The position numbers were made by a program, and so were the translations under genes. Below, in pieces: positions 1 to 9,100 of a DNA stretch of 64,000 nt. A model generated the notes under the pieces. The model saw nothing but the letters and a program-made list of their open reading frames with translations. It had not been told where the DNA came from and ran no database searches. The DNA is from Fictibacillus phosphorivorans (GTDB lineage: Bacteria > Bacillota > Bacilli > Bacillales > Fictibacillaceae), in contig NZ_VDZU01000001.1 in assembly GCF_007673525.1 (NCBI RefSeq), positions 3,259,911 through 3,323,910 on the forward strand. Direction: 5' to 3'. How positions within the stretch are numbered: position 1 is the first letter of the stretch; every line of letters begins with the position of its first letter.

Positions 1-178
1 GAAAACCTGAAACAAGCAAGGACATCGTCTTCGCAAATGGAATAAGAGCCATATGCAGGACAGATCCCGTTTCATTGTAAACAAGTGTAATCAAACAAAT
101 GATATAGAGAATATCTCCTAAATTCGCGAGCGTCTGTCCGCTCCATAAAAAATGAAAATAGCGATTTGCTTTGATCAT
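1..178 (-). CDS. MFS transporter, N-terminal part (runs off the window)
   Basis: The first 59 codons of a reading frame that leaves the left edge. It begins MIKANRYFHFLW, then SGQTLANLGDILY, followed by hydrophobic helices, which is the usual opening of MFS_3-type drug or macrolide efflux proteins: a short cytoplasmic tail, then TM1 with a conserved asparagine/glycine motif. The ATG at 178 is preceded by AAAGGATG at a suitable distance. Only the first one to two membrane helices are visible, so substrate and completeness cannot be judged. It lies downstream of no obvious promoter in the 178-320 interval, which is otherwise featureless. Confidence 0.7.
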   Translation of the reverse strand, partial: MIKANRYFHFLWSGQTLANLGDILYIICLITLVYNETGSVLHMALIPFAKTMSLLVSGF

Positions 179-318
179 ATAAATGCTTCATCCTTTTTAT
201 GGTAATATAAACCACACAAAGTTTACCACATGACAGGTGATTACGTCTTTGACGGTGTTTGAGTGGATGATGAGGTTGTTGATTTAAGGTTTTTGGGATA
301 GGTGAAATTTTCGGGAAA

Positions 319-440
319 CGATCATAAATTCTCAGCATCGATCATAAATCCTGAGAGTCCATCAAAAATTCTCGGTATCGATCATAGATCCCAAGAATCG
401 ATCATAAAGCCTCGGAACCGATCATAATTCCCTAAATCAT
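319..440. repeat. Array A1: six degenerate 20-bp direct repeats
   Basis: Units start at 321, 341, 361, 381, 401 and 421, exactly 20 bp apart. The approximate consensus is ATCATAAATYCTSAGAATCG. Single units differ at several positions but the period never shifts. The array fills the gap between the terminator of the small gene at 557-772 and the MFS gene start. The same unit family recurs at 47211-47300. No open reading frame or spacer structure accompanies it. The rest of the 179-556 gap holds only the terminator at 513-543. Confidence 0.85.
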
Positions 441-512
441 AGAGATTTCTCATTGCCGTAGCTAAAATTTCCTTCAAAACCCTCTCTTCACTTCTCTACC
501 TATAAAAAAACT

Positions 513-543
513 CAAAAAAAAGCTGGCCCATATATAGGCCAGC
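513..543 (-). terminator. Rho-independent terminator of the small gene 557-772
   Basis: On the minus strand GCTGGCC and GGCCAGC pair around a short AT loop and are followed by eight T. It begins 14 nt past the stop codon. Confidence 0.85.
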
Positions 544-556
544 GAACACAATCACA

Positions 557-772
557 TTATTTATGTCCTCTTCCTTTTGTAAGATGGCATGGTACTCCTT
601 TACCCATAGCTCCTGGCTGTGACATGCGTTCCATGTAAGCCAATCCTCTTACGCATTGGTTTTTACAGGCGATGCAAGTTTCACTTGTAACCATCTTTTG
701 TGTGTGCTGGTATTTATTAACCTGACTGTCATATTTATTTTTTGTTGTTTTTTTTGCATTTTTTTTAGCCAT
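557..772 (-). CDS. Small basic CxxC-containing hypothetical protein (71 aa)
   Basis: The product starts MAKKNAKKTTKNKYDSQ, is Lys-rich at the N-terminus, and carries a CIACKNQC motif and one further Cys (GVPCH) near the C-terminus, so a small metal-binding or redox knuckle is possible. The ATG at 772 is preceded by GGGGGAGG eight bases upstream, which is why a longer frame starting at 832 is not used. It ends in a clear terminator. I do not recognise a named family; similar short cysteine-containing proteins of unknown role occur in Bacillaceae. Confidence 0.65.
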   Translation of the reverse strand: MAKKNAKKTTKNKYDSQVNKYQHTQKMVTSETCIACKNQCVRGLAYMERMSQPGAMGKGVPCHLTKGRGHK

Positions 773-849
773 GAATGTGCCCTCCCCCTGAATCCTAAAC
801 CCAGTGTATGTAGGAAGAGGGGCTTTTGACATACATAAAAATAAAAAAA

Positions 850-1074
850 CTACCCTATGTACAGGTAGTCTTCATCATGTGCGATTTCATATTGAATGCT
901 TTGCCGTTCAGCCAATGACATGATGTAGTCACTGTCTGATTTGTCATACGCTAATAAAAACTCGTGCAATGGCATGTTGTATTTGTTCCAGACCACTTCC
1001 ATCAGCCACTTTTGGCTGATCATAAAATACTCACCATTATAACGGTCTACTTTTATGGTATTGCCTACATACAT
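850..1074 (-). CDS. Hypothetical acidic protein (74 aa)
   Basis: The product starts MYVGNTIKVDRYNGEYF and is rich in Tyr, Asp and Glu with no membrane segment or signal peptide. The ATG at 1074 has AAAGGGAG eight bases upstream; a GTG at 1083 overlaps that ribosome binding site and is less likely. A strong sigma-A promoter lies at 1133-1160, so the gene is probably expressed in growth. No family is recognised. It lies just upstream of the 71-aa gene on the same strand with about 77 nt between them, so the two may be co-transcribed. Confidence 0.65.
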   Translation of the reverse strand: MYVGNTIKVDRYNGEYFMISQKWLMEVVWNKYNMPLHEFLLAYDKSDSDYIMSLAERQSIQYEIAHDEDYLYIG

Positions 1075-1132
1075 CCATAACACTCCCTTTCAAAGAGGTT
1101 AAATATGCATTAGGTCTTACGGTTGTACCTCC

Positions 1133-1160
1133 ATTATATTCCTTTTATCAGAAAAGTCAA
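1133..1160 (-). promoter_or_regulatory. Sigma-A promoter for the 74-aa gene
   Basis: On the minus strand TTGACT, 16 bp, TATAAT. The rest of the 1075-1417 gap is AT-rich and shows only a perfect 13-bp palindrome, GTATATAATATAC at 1174-1186, which could be an operator or chance; no clear promoter for the PAP2 gene was found. Confidence 0.75.
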
Positions 1161-1417
1161 AAAGGAATCGTCTGTATATAATATACGGGTACATTTACTA
1201 CTTGACGCAAATAGTGGCAAAGAAATTGTAACCGTACTTGGGAAGACTAGACATAACCATAAATTGATATAAAATTTATAGTAGAATACGTCTCATGACC
1301 TATGACAAATAAACCATAATATGGTAACCTCAATAAGGTGTATTTTAAAACGTGTAAAACCTTTTAAAACGGGAATATGTTATTAAGCTGATGATATAGA
1401 TAAAGGAGTAGTTCGTA

Positions 1418-2083
1418 TTGCGTATTATAAAAGAGAATATTTTAGCATTATGTCTTCTCCTCTCTATCCCTTTACTGAATATTATTTATCAGGTATTAAA
1501 TCACGGGGAACGCGGGGCGAGGCAACTTATTACAGCAGTGGATCACCAAATCCCATTTGCGGAGATTTTTATTGTACCTTATATCCTTTGGTATGCTTTT
1601 ATTTTTCTAATGTTTGTTTACTTTTGTGTATATGACAGAGCCATCTATTATCGGACTTTATTAAGTTTTTGTGTTGGAATGCTGGTATGTTATGTGATTT
1701 ATTTCTTTTTTCAGACCACTGTTCCCCGTCCCGAATTAGTTGAAGGTGGCATACTCACAAAGATGGTTCAATATGTATATGGGGCTGACCAACCGTTCAA
1801 CTGTTTTCCAAGTATTCATGTTTTGAGTAGTTATCTTATGATCTTAGGTATTCGCCATAGTAAGATGTGGACGATCAGAAAAGATATCATTGTCTCAACC
1901 ATCGCTTACAGCATTATCTTGTCAACATTGTTCGTCAAACAGCATGTTGTATTGGATGTAGTTGCTGGGATTTTATTAAGCAGCTTGCTATTTAAACTGT
2001 TCTATTATCTTGAGGCTGAAACGGTACTCAGCTTTTTCAAACGAATGTTCAAGACAAAACTTCAAAGCACAGAAAAAAGTTAA
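1418..2083 (+). CDS. PAP2-family membrane phosphatase (221 aa)
   Basis: Integral membrane phosphatase of the PAP2 (type 2 phosphatidic acid phosphatase) superfamily, expected to remove phosphate from a lipid or polyprenyl phosphate at the membrane. Motifs are visible in order: VPRPEL near residue 104, PSIH at 131-134, and KQHVVLD at 174-180 with the catalytic His176 and Asp180. About five to six hydrophobic helices surround them. The start is TTG at 1418, nine bases after AAAGGAG. A terminator follows directly. The spacing of motifs fits the PAP2_3 / inositolphosphotransferase-like subgroup rather than BcrC or PgpB; the substrate is not inferable. Confidence 0.8.
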   Translation: MRIIKENILALCLLLSIPLLNIIYQVLNHGERGARQLITAVDHQIPFAEIFIVPYILWYAFIFLMFVYFCVYDRAIYYRTLLSFCVGMLVCYVIYFFFQTTVPRPELVEGGILTKMVQYVYGADQPFNCFPSIHVLSSYLMILGIRHSKMWTIRKDIIVSTIAYSIILSTLFVKQHVVLDVVAGILLSSLLFKLFYYLEAETVLSFFKRMFKTKLQSTEKS

Positions 2084-2092
2084 AGAAAAAAG

Positions 2093-2119
2093 AACTGCTT
2101 TTATAAGCGGTTTTTTTTT
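2093..2119 (+). terminator. Terminator after the PAP2 gene
   Basis: AACTGCTT and AAGCGGTT pair around a 4-nt loop, followed by a run of T. Confidence 0.85.
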
Positions 2120-2208
2120 GTGGCTTTAACTCGTTCATAACTGTTTTCTATGTACAGACATAACTTGGGCTTGAAGGAAATATGAATAACATGGGAAGGA
2201 GTGATAAT

Positions 2209-2631
2209 ATGAGCGAAGATCAATTACATTCGAAGAATCAGAATCGGGCTGACAGTATGCATCAGATGTGTAAGCAGCATATGTATTATCATGTAACGAT
2301 TAAAACCCGAGACGGACAAGAAATTGAAGGTATCATTACCGATCTAGACAAGAAAAATGTGTATATGATGGTTCCGCAAAACATGATGCCAGCGGAAGAA
2401 GAGCAAGAGAGTCCTCAACCTACACAACAGTCTCCAAATCCCCAACAACAATCTCAGCAAGTTCAACAAAGTTCAGAGCAAAATCAACGACAATGGTATG
2501 GTAATCCTTATTATCGAAGATATTATCGTCAGATTTTCCCACTAGCATCCTTAGCAGCTTTGTCATTATACCCTTATTATCCACCTTATCCATATCCTTA
2601 TTATCCACCCTACCCATACCCTTATTATTAG
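2209..2631 (+). CDS. Small protein with LSm/SH3-like core and Tyr/Pro-rich tail (140 aa)
   Basis: Three parts are visible: a short polar head, a beta-rich core around YHVTIKTRDGQEIEGIITDL that resembles the sheet pattern of LSm- or SH3-like small domains, and a Gln/Pro/Ser-rich linker leading to a C-terminus that alternates PYYPPYPY units. The ATG at 2209 is seven bases after GGAAGGAG; an upstream in-frame ATG at 2182 has poorer spacing. Tyr/Pro tails of this type are common in spore coat and other cross-linked surface proteins, so a spore-surface role is a guess. No symbol is assigned. Confidence 0.65.
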   Translation: MSEDQLHSKNQNRADSMHQMCKQHMYYHVTIKTRDGQEIEGIITDLDKKNVYMMVPQNMMPAEEEQESPQPTQQSPNPQQQSQQVQQSSEQNQRQWYGNPYYRRYYRQIFPLASLAALSLYPYYPPYPYPYYPPYPYPYY

Positions 2632-2666
2632 AAATCCGCCTGAAACAGACAGGCGGATTTTTTTTA
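2632..2666 (+). terminator. Terminator after the Tyr/Pro-rich protein
   Basis: AAATCCGCCTG pairs perfectly with CAGGCGGATTT around a 7-nt loop and runs into T7. Confidence 0.9.
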
Positions 2667-2728
2667 TGATTTCAATTAGGAAAAAACGGGAAGTGTACAT
2701 AAGTCATATTAAATAAGGAGGTAATATA

Positions 2729-3355
2729 ATGGCTAACGTTTTGGTTGTATATTATAGTTCTTATGGTCATATTCATGAGATGGCATTAGCAGCTTCAGAA
2801 GGTGTAAAGCAAGTTGACGGTACCGAAGTTAAAGTTGTAAAAGTTCCTGAATTTGAAGTCACAAAAAAATATATGTCTCAACAAGATGCTTATGTAAAAG
2901 CTCAAGAAGCACAGGTTGATATTCCTGAAGTTACACTTGATGATTTAAAATGGGCAGACGGAATAATCTGGGGAATTCCGACACGATATGGGATGATGCC
3001 AGCACAGATCAAACAACTACTCGATTCTGCGGGCAGTCTTTGGGCAAATGGCGATTTAGAAGGTAAGCCGACGGCCGTAATCACAAGTTCTAATACGATT
3101 CATGGCGGACAAGAATCTACTGCTATCACTTCTTTTGTTCCACTCATGCACTTTGGAATGATTTATGTAGGTCTTCCTTATGGAGAAAATCCAGAACAGA
3201 TGACATCAGAAGGAATCGGTGGTTCACCGTACGCGGCATCGACTGTAGCTGGAGCAGATGGTAGTCAGCAGCCTCAAGATGCAGAGAAAACAATGGCATC
3301 TCGTTTAGGAAAACGCGTGGCAAAAGTGGCAAAAGCACTTAAAGGGAACTTATAG
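2729..3355 (+). CDS. wrbA: NAD(P)H:quinone oxidoreductase, WrbA type
   Basis: Flavodoxin-like FMN enzyme that reduces quinones by two electrons with NAD(P)H, avoiding semiquinones. The FMN phosphate loop is seen at VYYSSYGHIHEMA near the N-terminus, followed by the family landmarks GIPTRYGMMPAQ and a C-terminal flavin-facing loop YGENPEQM. The length of 208 aa is standard. AAGGAGG precedes the ATG. It is a single-gene unit with terminators on both sides. Confidence 0.93.
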   Translation: MANVLVVYYSSYGHIHEMALAASEGVKQVDGTEVKVVKVPEFEVTKKYMSQQDAYVKAQEAQVDIPEVTLDDLKWADGIIWGIPTRYGMMPAQIKQLLDSAGSLWANGDLEGKPTAVITSSNTIHGGQESTAITSFVPLMHFGMIYVGLPYGENPEQMTSEGIGGSPYAASTVAGADGSQQPQDAEKTMASRLGKRVAKVAKALKGNL

Positions 3356-3365
3356 AATCTATATA

Positions 3366-3393
3366 AAAAGCCCCTCCACATGGAGAGGCTTTT
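3366..3393. terminator. Bidirectional terminator between wrbA and copZ
   Basis: AAAAGCC-CCTCC pairs with GGAGAGGCTTTT around ACAT; A- and T-runs on both sides make it usable from both strands. Confidence 0.8.
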
Positions 3394-3397
3394 CACA

Positions 3398-3604
3398 TTA
3401 CTTCACGTCATACCCTTGATCTTCAATCGCTTCACGCATTTCGGCTTCTGTAACTTTCGAGGAATCCACTTCAACTTCCACTTTTCCTGTTTCTAAGTGA
3501 ACCACTACGTTTTTCACTCCATCTAGTTCATTTAGTGCATTTGTTACCGCTGCTTTACAATGTCCACACGTCATACCTTCTACATTTAGTGTTTTTGTTT
3601 CCAT
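3398..3604 (-). CDS. copZ: Copper chaperone CopZ
   Basis: A single heavy-metal-associated (HMA) domain of 68 aa with the Cu(I) motif GMTCGHC, ending DQGYDVK. It carries cytosolic Cu(I) to CopA and to CsoR. The second of two adjacent ATG codons (3604) is chosen because AGGAGG lies seven bases before it and four before the first. It is the last gene of csoR-copA-copZ, eleven bases after the copA stop. Confidence 0.93.
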   Translation of the reverse strand: METKTLNVEGMTCGHCKAAVTNALNELDGVKNVVVHLETGKVEVEVDSSKVTEAEMREAIEDQGYDVK

Positions 3605-3615
3605 CATTTTTCCTC

Positions 3616-6018
3616 CTAAATTTTATTTAAGTTGACTCGTTTTAAACGCAATGCGTTCGTTACAACAGATACAGAGCTAAAAGCCATAGCCGCTCCGGCA
3701 ACCCATGGTTCGAGCAAACCGAATGCAGCTATCGGAATACCTGCTGTATTGTAAAACAATGCCCAAAATAAGTTTTGCCTAATGTTCTGCATTGTCTTCC
3801 GGCTTAACTCTATAGCTTTTGGAATATGATTAAGATCACCGCCAACAAGCGTAACATCAGCGGCTTCGATCGCTACATCTGTTCCTGTTCCGATTGCCAT
3901 TCCAATATTAGCAGTCGCAAGTGCTGGAGCATCATTGATCCCATCACCTACCATCGCTACTGTTTTTCCCTTTTCTTGAAGTTCTTTCACAATACGTGCT
4001 TTATCTTCGGGTAAGACTTCAGCGAATACCTCTTTAATGCCTACTTCTTGTGCGATCGCAAGTGCTGTTCTTTTGTTATCACCTGTGATCATATACACAT
4101 CAATACCCTGTTCTGTTAAAGCGTTAATCGCATTTTTAGATGTTTCTTTTACCGTGTCAGCAACAGCTACAATCAGAACGAGCTCTCCATCTACTGCACC
4201 AAGCATAGCTGTTTTTCCTTCGTTCTCATATGCTTTAAGAAGTGCTTCCTGCTCTTTGTATTCTACAGCTTTTTCTTTCATGAGCTTTCTCGTTCCGACG
4301 AGTATCGTTCTCCCACTAACTACCGCTTCAATACCATGCCCTGGAATAGCATGAAAGGATTCCGTCTCAATGGATGGTATATCCTGTTTATTTCCGTACT
4401 CAACAATTGCTTCTGCTAAAGGGTGTTCAGAGCTTTTCTCTGCGGAAATCACATGAGCAAGGAAACCTTCTTTTAACTCTGTGAGATCTGTTACTTCTGG
4501 TTTACCTTTTGTAACCGTTCCTGTTTTATCAAGTAGTACAGTATTAATTCTTTGTGCACCTTCTAAATATTCCCCACCTTTGAACAGGATTCCCTGCTCT
4601 GCACCTTTACCAGTTCCAACCATGATGGACGTCGGTGTTGCAAGACCAAGTGCGCATGGGCAGGCTATTACTAGTATGGCAATGCTGACTTCAAGTGCTT
4701 GTGGCAGGTTTCCTGAATCAACAAGAAAATACCAAATTACAAAGGCAAGTATTGCGATACCTACTACAATCGGCACGAAAATCCCTGAAATGTAGTCTGC
4801 CATACGTTGTATGGGTGCTTTCGATCCTTGAGCTTCTTCAACAATTTTTATGATTCCTGCTAAAGCCGTTTCTTTTCCTACTTTTTTGGCTTCCATACGA
4901 AGAGTACCATTCTTGTTAAGTGTAGCTCCAATAACGAAATCACCTTCTGCTTTTTCAACAGGAATCGCTTCGCCTGTAATCATACTCTCATCGACGGAAG
5001 AATTTCCAGAGAGTACAGTGCCATCAACCGGTATTTTTTCACCCGGTTTAATAACCAGCGTATCCCCCACCACTACTTGATCGATTGAAATTTTCTCTTC
5101 CATTCCATCTCGAACGACAGTAGCTTCCTTCGCTTGCAGATTCAATAGTTTGGAAATCGCCTCAGTTGTTCTACCTTTTGCGAGAGTCTCGAAATATTTA
5201 CCGACTAAGATTAACGTGATTAATACAGCGCTCGTTTCAAAGTACAGCTGGGGCATATAGTCTGGATTACTAAGCGTTTTAAATGCTTCAACGACGCTGT
5301 AAAAAAAGGCAGCGGACGTTCCGAGTGCAACAAGAACATCCATGTTCGCACTCTTATTACGAAGCGCTCGAAAAGCACCGATATAAAAAGGTCCTCCGAT
5401 ATAAAATTGGACGATAGAAGCGAGAATAAATTGAAACCAAGGGTTCATGAATAATGAAGGCATCAACAGACCAAAATCCCAAGGCATATGTGCAAACATT
5501 GTATAGAGAAGTGGAAGAGACAAGATGATAGAAAGAATTAACTTTCTCTTCTTAGCCGTGATCTCTTCTTCCTTCTTCGTCTTTTTTGTTTCACGATCTT
5601 GGTGAGTAGACGCATGATACCCAAGCTTCTTGATCTTGTTTAAAACATCGTCTACAGAAACAATCGCCGGGTTATATTCTATGGATCCTGTTTCACCCGT
5701 TAAGTTAACGGTAGCACTAGAGATCCCTTCCATACGGTTTAAGCTTTTTTCAATGCGTGTAGAACATGCTGCACAGGTCATCCCCGAAATATCAAGATCT
5801 ACTTTTTCTTTAACTACCCCGTATCCTAGCTTTTCAATTTTTTGTTCGATCTCTTGAAGGGTGATTGTTTCAGGATCAAACGTTACAGATGCTTTTTCCA
5901 TGGCTAAGTTGACGTTAACATCGACATGATCCATTTTCTTCAGCACTTTCTCGATTCGAGTTGAACAAGCTGAGCATGTCATGCCCGTGATTCCTAGATT
6001 TACTTTCTTTTTGCTCAT
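3616..6018 (-). CDS. copA: Cu(I)-exporting P1B-type ATPase CopA (800 aa)
   Basis: Pumps Cu(I) out of the cytosol. Two N-terminal HMA domains carry GMTCSAC (Cys15/Cys18) and GMTCAAC (Cys82/Cys85); eight membrane helices follow, with the ion-binding CPC in [12 protein letters not shown], the actuator TGE loop, the phosphorylated Asp in DKTGT, the SEHPLAEA His-Pro motif of the nucleotide domain, and [10 protein letters not shown]. The ATG at 6018 has AGAAGG eight bases upstream; the in-frame GTG at 6027 overlaps that site. It sits between csoR and copZ and is presumably derepressed by copper through CsoR. Confidence 0.95.
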   Translation of the reverse strand: MSKKKVNLGITGMTCSACSTRIEKVLKKMDHVDVNVNLAMEKASVTFDPETITLQEIEQKIEKLGYGVVKEKVDLDISGMTCAACSTRIEKSLNRMEGISSATVNLTGETGSIEYNPAIVSVDDVLNKIKKLGYHASTHQDRETKKTKKEEEITAKKRKLILSIILSLPLLYTMFAHMPWDFGLLMPSLFMNPWFQFILASIVQFYIGGPFYIGAFRALRNKSANMDVLVALGTSAAFFYSVVEAFKTLSNPDYMPQLYFETSAVLITLILVGKYFETLAKGRTTEAISKLLNLQAKEATVVRDGMEEKISIDQVVVGDTLVIKPGEKIPVDGTVLSGNSSVDESMITGEAIPVEKAEGDFVIGATLNKNGTLRMEAKKVGKETALAGIIKIVEEAQGSKAPIQRMADYISGIFVPIVVGIAILAFVIWYFLVDSGNLPQALEVSIAILVIACPCALGLATPTSIMVGTGKGAEQGILFKGGEYLEGAQRINTVLLDKTGTVTKGKPEVTDLTELKEGFLAHVISAEKSSEHPLAEAIVEYGNKQDIPSIETESFHAIPGHGIEAVVSGRTILVGTRKLMKEKAVEYKEQEALLKAYENEGKTAMLGAVDGELVLIVAVADTVKETSKNAINALTEQGIDVYMITGDNKRTALAIAQEVGIKEVFAEVLPEDKARIVKELQEKGKTVAMVGDGINDAPALATANIGMAIGTGTDVAIEAADVTLVGGDLNHIPKAIELSRKTMQNIRQNLFWALFYNTAGIPIAAFGLLEPWVAGAAMAFSSVSVVTNALRLKRVNLNKI

Positions 6019-6033
6019 GGTCTTCACCTTCTT

Positions 6034-6321
6034 TTATGATTTAGAGAATTGCTTAATGACCCTCATTAATTCTTCTATAGAGTCTTCTCCATCACCAGAT
6101 TTTATCGCATCTGCCACACAATGCTGAGTGTGACTTTCCATCAATTGAAATCCTACTCTTTTTAATCCGGCTGTCACAGCTGAAATCTGAACAAGAACAT
6201 CTATACAATAACGATCATCTTCTATCATTTTTTGAAGTCCACGAACTTGGCCCTCGATCTTTTTTAAACGGTTGTTTAAATCTTGTTTATCACTGTCACA
6301 GCGATGTGTTTTTTGTTCCAT
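6034..6321 (-). CDS. csoR: Copper-sensing transcriptional repressor CsoR
   Basis: Four-helix repressor of 95 aa that leaves DNA when Cu(I) binds. The Cys-His-Cys trigonal site is present: Cys in RYCIDVL, then His and Cys in ESHTQHC. The N-terminal stretch with KIEGQVRGLQKMIE is the family signature. It is first in the operon with copA and copZ and just downstream of a textbook CsoR operator, so it is autoregulated. Confidence 0.95.
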   Translation of the reverse strand: MEQKTHRCDSDKQDLNNRLKKIEGQVRGLQKMIEDDRYCIDVLVQISAVTAGLKRVGFQLMESHTQHCVADAIKSGDGEDSIEELMRVIKQFSKS

Positions 6322-6360
6322 ATGGGTTCATCCCTTCGTTTTGGATGCTTACAAGGTTAG

Positions 6361-6388
6361 TATATACTATACCCCCCTATAGTATCAA
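6361..6388 (-). promoter_or_regulatory. cso/cop promoter with CsoR operator
   Basis: An 8-bp inverted repeat, ATACTATA and TATAGTAT, flanks six C at 6364-6385, as in known CsoR sites. Read on the minus strand it lies between TTGATA (6383-6388) and TATATA (6361-6366) with 16 bp spacing, so bound CsoR would block RNA polymerase. Confidence 0.85.
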
Positions 6389-6397
6389 ATGTTATGA

Positions 6398-6943
6398 TCA
6401 GTTTCTTCTTTTGTTTACAAAAATGTAGATCCCTGCTAACGCTACAACTCCTAAAATGATCTTTCCTTCTGTATTCCATTCGGTTACGTTATACACTGAA
6501 TATGCTTCAAGTACCAATGCTGGTATCTTCCCTATTGAACTTGCTACAACAAAAGTCCATGCTGAGACAGCCCCGATCGCACTAGCAAATGTAACAAATC
6601 CTGAAGGTACAAAGGGCAGCAATCGAAGTGACAGGATGAGGAGGAATGCTTCCTTCTCTCTTGCTTCCAACAATCTTACCACCCTGGGGTACCCTTTAAG
6701 CTTCTCTCTAGAAACCTGTTTGAATCCTTTTCTGTATAGAAAAAAAGCAACCATTGCTCCTAATGCTTCTCCAATAAATGAAATGAATGTTCCGTACCAA
6801 AACCCAAAGAATAAAATATTTGCGGCTGTTATAAAAACAGTAGGAACAACACCTAAAATTCCAATTAATATATTGAGAACGAGTGAAAGGATAATCGCCC
6901 ATTCGCTATATTCTTGGAAAAATTGAATCACGGTTTCTGACAT
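6398..6943 (-). CDS. VTT (TVP38/TMEM64, SNARE-associated) family membrane protein
   Basis: A DedA-superfamily membrane protein of 181 aa. The conserved core is visible: FFGFWYGTFISFIGEALGAMVAF with the acidic residue in the re-entrant loop, and RLLPFVPSGFVTFASAIGAVS with the Arg and the proline-glycine turn. Members are thought to move or scramble lipids; the individual function is unknown. The ATG at 6943 is ten bases after AGGAGG; the upstream ATG at 6952 abuts that site. It lies between the copper and cadmium/zinc genes but has no known metal role. Confidence 0.85.
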   Translation of the reverse strand: MSETVIQFFQEYSEWAIILSLVLNILIGILGVVPTVFITAANILFFGFWYGTFISFIGEALGAMVAFFLYRKGFKQVSREKLKGYPRVVRLLEAREKEAFLLILSLRLLPFVPSGFVTFASAIGAVSAWTFVVASSIGKIPALVLEAYSVYNVTEWNTEGKIILGVVALAGIYIFVNKRRN

Positions 6944-6993
6944 GACATGCATTCCTCCTAAAAAATCCTAAGTTCATACCCCTTTATGGTACT

Positions 6994-7022
6994 AAAAAAG
7001 CCATGCAGCTGCATGACTTTTT
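6994..7022 (-). terminator. Terminator after the Cd/Zn ATPase gene
   Basis: CATGCAGCTGCATG self-complementary core inside A/T runs, eight bases past the stop. Confidence 0.8.
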
Positions 7023-7029
7023 ACGTTCA

Positions 7030-9084
7030 CTATTTTCTATTGTGAAGCAGGACAGTAAGGCTGATCAATGTTACAAGAATTGTAGCACCCATGTCAGAAA
7101 GGATTGCAATCCAAAGTGTGAGCCATCCCGGTATCGTAAGCAGCAGAGCTAAAAGCTTCAACCCAAGTGATAATCCGATGTTCCACTTGATGATTGTATT
7201 TACTTTTCTTGAAACCTGAACAGCATCTGGAAGTTTTCCTAAATGATCTTGCATGAGTACAATATCTGCCGTTTCGATCGCACTATCTGTTCCTTTCCCC
7301 ATTGCAATACCGAGATCTGCCGTAGCAAGTGCGGGAGCATCGTTGATTCCATCACCGATCATAGCCACTTTTCCATGCTTCTTTAGTGATCTAACCTTTT
7401 CTACTTTATCCTCCGGGAGCAGCCCCCCGAAGAAAGAAGACACTCCCGTTTTTTTAGCAACTTTATCTGCAACAATTGGGTGATCACCAGTCAGCATGAC
7501 CGTTTCTCTTATTCCTTTTTCATGAAGCAGAGAGATAATGTCAGGACTTTCTTTTCTAATTTCATCAGCAATAGCAAACACACCAAGAATTTCAGTGTCA
7601 CTTGCAACAAGGACGATCGTATTACCATCTTCTTTAAATGATTCGATAACATTTATTACGTCCTCATCCGCATGCATACTGCCAATGATTTTTTCGTTTC
7701 CTAGCCTATACGTTTTATGATCGACTACCGCTGTAATTCCTTGACCACTAACTGTAGTAATTTCATCCGCTTCTACTTCTTCAGCACCAACTTCCCGGCA
7801 CTTTGCAACGACTGCTTTTGCAAGAGGGTGTGAAGAAGACTTTTCAATCGCATAAGCCACTTTATAAAAGTCGGGATGGAACGCTTTCTCCGCTACAACG
7901 TGCGGTTCCCCTAGTGTAAGAGTACCGGTTTTGTCAAAAGCAATGATATTTATCTTCCCAAGCTGTTCAAGATAAGCCCCGCCTTTGATCAAGATCCCAT
8001 TTCTTGCATTAACGGTAATTCCAGATAGGATCGCAATCGGTGAAGATAGAATAAGCGCACAAGGGCAGCCCACGATCAATACCGCAAGTCCTTGATAGAA
8101 CCATTCACCCCACGGATCGTTGAACAAGAGTGGCGGTACTAACATAACAAGTGCAGAAATAATCATGATGATCGGTGTGTAATAGTTTGCAAACCGATTG
8201 ATGAAAAGCTCCGTTGGCGTTTTCGATTCTTGTGCTTCCTGAACAAGAGCCAAAATTTTAGAAAGAGCTGATTGGTTATAAGTCTTCGAAATTTTCACAT
8301 GAAGGACACCTTCGTTATTGATGCTTCCACCAAATACGTTCTCTCCACTCTCTTTTTCCACAGGAAGTGATTCACCTGTGATCGCAGCTTCGTTCACAGA
8401 ACTCTTTCCATAAACAACGACACCGTCTGATGGGATCTTTTGACCTGTTTTCACGAGTACCACATCATCAACAGCAAGTTCTTCGATCGAGATAACTTCT
8501 GTTTTCCCGTCTCTTAACAGAAGCGCTTCTTTCGGTGCTACCTTTAAAAGAGATTCCATCGAACGACGTGCTTTTTCCATCCCGTAAGATTCAAGAAGTT
8601 CATTAATACCAAAAAGGATTGCCACAAGTGCAGCTTCTTTCCATTCTCCAATGGCTACTGCACCGACTAAGGCAACTGTCATTAGAGTGTTTATATCAAA
8701 TTTCAACTTCGTTAGATTTCGGAGACCTTTTAAAAACGTTGAGTACCCAGAAGCAATCGTCGCAACCGCATAAAATAGTATGGAAACATACGTTATGTTC
8801 ATCATATGTTCTGTTATAAGTGCTGCTATGAAGGAAGCAACAGAGACGTATAGACCAATCATGAGCCAATTAGGTCCTGTAGGCTCTCCGTCTGATTCAA
8901 AACGTACATTCTCAGTCGAAAGGATAGAACGAACGCTGTCCAAATCCATTTGTTCATCTAAAACAATTTTGCTTGAGTTAAATTGCACTTTCGCTCGCTC
9001 TCCACCTGGAAGCTGTTGGATCTGTTCTTCCAGCTTTAAAGCACAATGTCCACACGATAAACCGGTGATCTTATGCTCTTTCAT
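7030..9084 (-). CDS. cadA: Cd/Zn/Pb-exporting P1B-type ATPase (684 aa)
   Basis: Divalent heavy-metal exporter. One HMA domain with GLSCGHC, then six to eight helices, TGES of the actuator, CPC in VGCPCALILSSP, DKTGTLTLGEP with the phosphorylated Asp, SSSHPLAKA, TGDHP and [10 protein letters not shown]. The hydrophobic C-terminus with a Lys/Asp pair in the last helices fits the P1B-2 (Zn/Cd/Pb) class. It follows an ArsR/SmtB regulator with 16 nt between them, an arrangement that supports Cd/Zn-inducible expression. AGGAGGG precedes the ATG. Confidence 0.9.
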   Translation of the reverse strand: MKEHKITGLSCGHCALKLEEQIQQLPGGERAKVQFNSSKIVLDEQMDLDSVRSILSTENVRFESDGEPTGPNWLMIGLYVSVASFIAALITEHMMNITYVSILFYAVATIASGYSTFLKGLRNLTKLKFDINTLMTVALVGAVAIGEWKEAALVAILFGINELLESYGMEKARRSMESLLKVAPKEALLLRDGKTEVISIEELAVDDVVLVKTGQKIPSDGVVVYGKSSVNEAAITGESLPVEKESGENVFGGSINNEGVLHVKISKTYNQSALSKILALVQEAQESKTPTELFINRFANYYTPIIMIISALVMLVPPLLFNDPWGEWFYQGLAVLIVGCPCALILSSPIAILSGITVNARNGILIKGGAYLEQLGKINIIAFDKTGTLTLGEPHVVAEKAFHPDFYKVAYAIEKSSSHPLAKAVVAKCREVGAEEVEADEITTVSGQGITAVVDHKTYRLGNEKIIGSMHADEDVINVIESFKEDGNTIVLVASDTEILGVFAIADEIRKESPDIISLLHEKGIRETVMLTGDHPIVADKVAKKTGVSSFFGGLLPEDKVEKVRSLKKHGKVAMIGDGINDAPALATADLGIAMGKGTDSAIETADIVLMQDHLGKLPDAVQVSRKVNTIIKWNIGLSLGLKLLALLLTIPGWLTLWIAILSDMGATILVTLISLTVLLHNRK

Positions 9085-9100
9085 TTATGGTCCCTCCTTT

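Noticed and set aside
72..338. Minus-strand frame of 88 codons
   Set aside because: It overlaps the MFS start in another frame and lacks conserved features; the MFS frame has a proper ribosome binding site and family residues.
319..440. CRISPR array
   Set aside because: Units are contiguous with no spacers, 20 bp period, and high divergence; no cas genes are in the window.
4037..5080. Several plus-strand frames opposite copA
   Set aside because: They are antisense shadows of a strongly conserved gene and have no ribosome binding sites or domain features.
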